Made by a program: the position numbers and the translations under genes. From Nitrobacter vulgaris (lineage in GTDB: Bacteria; Pseudomonadota; Alphaproteobacteria; Rhizobiales; Xanthobacteraceae): a stretch of DNA of 64,000 nt. Location of the stretch: NCBI RefSeq assembly GCF_002028545.1, contig NZ_MWPQ01000051.1:62001-126000 (forward strand). Reading direction: 5' to 3'. This document shows, in pieces, positions 61,102-64,000 of this stretch. Position 1 is the stretch's first letter; every line of letters begins with the position of its first letter. Below the pieces are notes generated by a model. The model was not told the DNA's origin, made no database searches, and was given only the letters and a program-made list of their open reading frames with translations.

Positions 61102-63576
61102 ATGCAAGCGGAAATGAAGGCGCGGAAGGCGGGTGGACTCGGAAGTAAGGCTTTCGCGGCGCTGCTGATGAGCACCGCACCCGGATCGATAAACGTCGTG
61201 ACATTAAATGCTGCGCAAGCGCAGGCAGCGCAATCCGGTCACGCAACTCAGGAACGGGCATTCGCAATCCGGCCGCAGCCCCTTCCAGGTGCCCTCACGG
61301 TGTTCGGTCAGCAGACCGGTCTACAAGTCTCCGTCGATGCTGCGGCGGTGAGAAGTCTGACGTCGCCCGGCGCGACAGGCACCCTGACGCCCGCCACTGC
61401 TCTGACACACCTGTTGGCCGGAACCGGCCTTTCCTATCGGTTCACTGGAGCTTCCACCGTCGTGATCGGCACGCCCGGTGCACAAACCACGGGCGGCGCA
61501 GTGCCGGCCGGCGCAATCACGCTCGACACCATCGATGTGCAGGGTGGGAATCCCAATTCGACGATGACGCCAATGCCAGCTTATGCGGGTGGGCAGGTCG
61601 CAACAGGAGGCCAGCTCGGTATTCTCGGCAATCGAAGTGTGATGAATTCGCCATTCAACATCACAAGCTACACGGACAAGTTCATCCGGGACCAACAGGC
61701 GGCAACGGGTGCAGACGCATTGATCCTTGATCCTTCTGTGCGGAGTACCGCCCCAACAGGCGGTACAGTCAGTTCATTCAATGTTCGTGGCCTCCCAGTC
61801 AACGAAGGCAACAATGGTGAGTTCGCCTTTGGAGGGCTTTACGGTATAGCGCCGAGCTACCGCATCTTTACGGATTACGCCGAGCGTATCGAGGTGCTCA
61901 AGGGGCCTTCGGCTGCGCTCTCTGGCATCGCACCCAACGGTGGTGTCGGCGGCGTCATCAATATTGTGCCTAAGCGCGCGGGAGACGACTTGACTCGTCT
62001 CACTATGAGTTACGGTTCGGTCGCGAGACTCGGCGGTTACTTGGACGTCGCGAGGCGCTACGGCGGTAACCGGGAATGGGGCGTGCGGGCCAACGGCAGC
62101 ATGCGTGGCGGCGACACACCCATTGACCACCAGTCTGAAACGACGGCCGTTGGGTCACTCGCCCTAGACTATCAGGGCGAGCGGTACAGGACTTGGCTCT
62201 ACCTCCTCGCGCAAAATGATCGATTTACCGCTCCGTCCCGTCCCTTCCGTATGGCTGCCGGCGTGCCGGTACCAACGGCACCAGACGGTCGGTTGAATGT
62301 GATCCAACCTTGGGAATGGTCGCGCATCACCGATCAATCTGTCCTATGGCGGAACGAATACGATGTCAGCGATCAGGTTACGGTGTTCGCTGACGTCGGC
62401 GGGTCGCGGTCGACGGTCAATCGTTTCTTTGCGAATGCACCTCTGCATACCATTCTCAATCAGCAAGGCGACACGACCGCGGCGCCCCAGTTCTTCGGGC
62501 TTAACATCGAACGGTACACATATGATGGCGGTTTCCGCGCCCGTTTTGATACCGGAGTCGTTCACCATGCTATCGTTTTCCAGGCGTCGGTTTATCATGA
62601 CGCGCTGTACCGGCGGCTCACCAATGGCAGCTTGCTCGCGTCGAACATTTATAACCCGACGGTAACACCAACTCAGTTCGCAAACGATATCCCCGGGCGT
62701 CCTCGGCTCTCGGACAGTCAACTCACGGGACTCTCGATTGCTGACACCGTGTCGATGCTTGATGAGCATGTGCTGTTGACATTGGGCGTCCGGCGTCAAG
62801 GTGTCGAGGCGAACAACTATCTTTCTAATGTCGGAACTCCGGTGAACTCCTACGATAAGAGCGCAGTCACTCCCGTGGTCGGCCTCGTTGTCCGTCCCCG
62901 GGACGACGTCTCTCTGTACGCGAATTACGTCGAAGGGCTGAGCCGAGGTGATATAGCACCGGAGAATGCGTCCAATTTCGGCGAAGTACTCGCGCCCTAT
63001 ATCGCCAAGCAGGTCGAGGCTGGTGTCAAGGTTGACTTCGGCAGAATCGCCACCACTTTCAGCGCCTTTCAGATATCGAAGCCGAGCGGTGAGATGTCCG
63101 CTGGGCGCTTGGCGCAGACTGCCGAACAGCAGGTTCGCGGGCTCGAGTTCAATGTCTACGGCGAACTGATGCCCGATGTACGTGTACTTGGAGGCGTGTC
63201 GCTGCTAGATGGCACCCTGACGAAGAGTGCGGTCGCGGCAAATGTGGGCAACACACCAATCGGCGTTCCAAATATACAGGCCAATATTGGGGCCGAATGG
63301 GATTTGCCCTGGATGCGAGGACTCACCTTGAATGGGACGATCATCTACACCGGCAAGCAGTTCATCGATACAGCGAACACACAGCCGATCCCGGATTGGA
63401 CGCGACTTGATCTCGGCGCTCGCTACACGACGGCGATCTACGGCAGAAGGACAATTTTCCGCGCAAACGTTCAGAATGTGACAGGCACAAATTACTGGTC
63501 CAGCGTGGCCTCGTTCGGAACGTTCTTCTTGGGAGCCCCGCGCACGTATCTCCTGTCGATGTCCGTGGATCTGTAG
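61102..63576 (+). CDS. FecA-like TonB-dependent receptor with signalling domain
   Basis: 824 residues. Signal-like N-terminus to about 47, then an STN (secretin/TonB N-terminal) domain (about 60-130, PLPGALTVFGQQTGLQVSVD), which signals to FecR. The plug follows (about 180-310: FNVRGLPVNEGN, IEVLKGPSAALSGI) and a 22-strand barrel to the end. It imports a ferric siderophore or similar ligand across the outer membrane. The last residue is Leu. The ligand cannot be told from sequence. Third gene of the fecI-fecR-receptor cassette. Confidence 0.92.
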   Translation: MQAEMKARKAGGLGSKAFAALLMSTAPGSINVVTLNAAQAQAAQSGHATQERAFAIRPQPLPGALTVFGQQTGLQVSVDAAAVRSLTSPGATGTLTPATALTHLLAGTGLSYRFTGASTVVIGTPGAQTTGGAVPAGAITLDTIDVQGGNPNSTMTPMPAYAGGQVATGGQLGILGNRSVMNSPFNITSYTDKFIRDQQAATGADALILDPSVRSTAPTGGTVSSFNVRGLPVNEGNNGEFAFGGLYGIAPSYRIFTDYAERIEVLKGPSAALSGIAPNGGVGGVINIVPKRAGDDLTRLTMSYGSVARLGGYLDVARRYGGNREWGVRANGSMRGGDTPIDHQSETTAVGSLALDYQGERYRTWLYLLAQNDRFTAPSRPFRMAAGVPVPTAPDGRLNVIQPWEWSRITDQSVLWRNEYDVSDQVTVFADVGGSRSTVNRFFANAPLHTILNQQGDTTAAPQFFGLNIERYTYDGGFRARFDTGVVHHAIVFQASVYHDALYRRLTNGSLLASNIYNPTVTPTQFANDIPGRPRLSDSQLTGLSIADTVSMLDEHVLLTLGVRRQGVEANNYLSNVGTPVNSYDKSAVTPVVGLVVRPRDDVSLYANYVEGLSRGDIAPENASNFGEVLAPYIAKQVEAGVKVDFGRIATTFSAFQISKPSGEMSAGRLAQTAEQQVRGLEFNVYGELMPDVRVLGGVSLLDGTLTKSAVAANVGNTPIGVPNIQANIGAEWDLPWMRGLTLNGTIIYTGKQFIDTANTQPIPDWTRLDLGARYTTAIYGRRTIFRANVQNVTGTNYWSSVASFGTFFLGAPRTYLLSMSVDL

Positions 63577-63680
63577 ATGCCTATAGGGAGTCGCTCCATG
63601 CATACTTGTGAACGTTCGGTCAATAGAGCGAACAGTTGGTGTGCCTGTGAGGTCCGGACGCTGACCGGCGCCTTCAAGAA

Positions 63681-64000
63681 TTGACCACCGTCTTGTCTGT
63701 GCGATCGGTATTCAAAGATTATTCTCCGGCGCGCGTGCGGCGGGGCTTCTTGTGGGCTCACCGATGGCTCGGGCTAGTATGCGGTATTGTTGTGGTGCTG
63801 ATGGGGCTTACAGGAAGCTTCAACGTCTTTTATCGGGAGATCGATGCTGCGCTGAATCCAGCGCTTTTTATACCGGCTGATGCGGAACAATCGATTAACT
63901 TGACCGAGGTGGTGCGGATCGCGGCGGCGGCTGATCCCGCACCGATCTTCGCGATCGTGGCTCCCGATAAAGTTTGGCCCGTCTGGGTTGTGATGCATAC
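63681..64000 (+). CDS. PepSY-associated membrane protein, N-terminal part
   Basis: The frame is open to the window end; about 106 residues are seen. The start is RRGFLWAHRWLGLVCGIVVV, where His-Arg-Trp-x-Gly followed by a membrane helix is the hallmark of PepSY-associated (PiuB-like) proteins, and FNVFYREIDAALNPAL continues the family pattern. Such proteins reduce or process siderophores at the inner membrane. No ATG: TTG 63681, TTG 63693 or GTG 63699 are possible starts. It follows the receptor by about 100 bases and is probably the last gene of the iron cassette. Confidence 0.8.
   Translation, partial: MTTVLSVRSVFKDYSPARVRRGFLWAHRWLGLVCGIVVVLMGLTGSFNVFYREIDAALNPALFIPADAEQSINLTEVVRIAAAADPAPIFAIVAPDKVWPVWVVMH

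Overview
The window is high-GC alphaproteobacterial DNA. Gene content points to the Bradyrhizobium / Rhodopseudomonas / Afipia / Nitrobacter group: an ornithine decarboxylase with a long structured leader plus a bacterial homospermidine synthase, a haem-PAS FixL/FixJ pair, a FixK-type regulator, CsoR/CopA, and a Zur-type znu operon. I cannot fix genus or species from the sequence alone. No rRNA, intact tRNA or CRISPR array was seen.

Layout. Bases 1-25.6 kb look like core chromosome: the end of an FGGY sugar kinase, an outer-membrane barrel protein, kdsD, an NfeD/SPFH pair, hemH, an M3 oligopeptidase, the polyamine genes (odc at 10.0 kb, hss at 14.0 kb), rnk, and a CDF metal exporter. These are followed by a six-gene minus-strand zinc operon (His-rich protein, znuC, znuB, znuA, a COG0523 GTPase, a WD40 protein) behind a Zur-type palindrome, then sodB, and a divergent copA/csoR pair sharing a CsoR-type operator.

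Bases 25.6-59.0 kb are accessory in character. They hold a hipBA toxin-antitoxin pair, a P2-type ATPase, three universal stress proteins, CBS and CBS-BON proteins, two zinc alcohol dehydrogenases, Hsp20, a Pat-like acyl-CoA synthetase/acetyltransferase, an APH-like/P-loop kinase fusion, orphan c-type cytochromes, a ZIP transporter, an Mla lipid transporter with fused subunits, and fixL-fixJ-receiver. A fixK-like gene lies 20 kb from fixLJ. Eight FNR/FixK-type boxes (TTGAN-N4-NTCAA) lie upstream of these genes, so the region reads as a low-oxygen/dormancy stress regulon. Scars of IS5, IS630 and probably IS110 transposases, a decayed CBS gene, and a 3' fragment of a tRNA-Arg(CCG) gene at 58.94 kb suggest a remodelled genomic island.

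Bases 59.3-64 kb carry an iron-uptake cassette: fecI-like ECF sigma, fecR-like anti-sigma (apparently with an ATT start), a FecA-like TonB receptor with an N-terminal signalling domain, and the start of a PepSY membrane protein cut by the window end.
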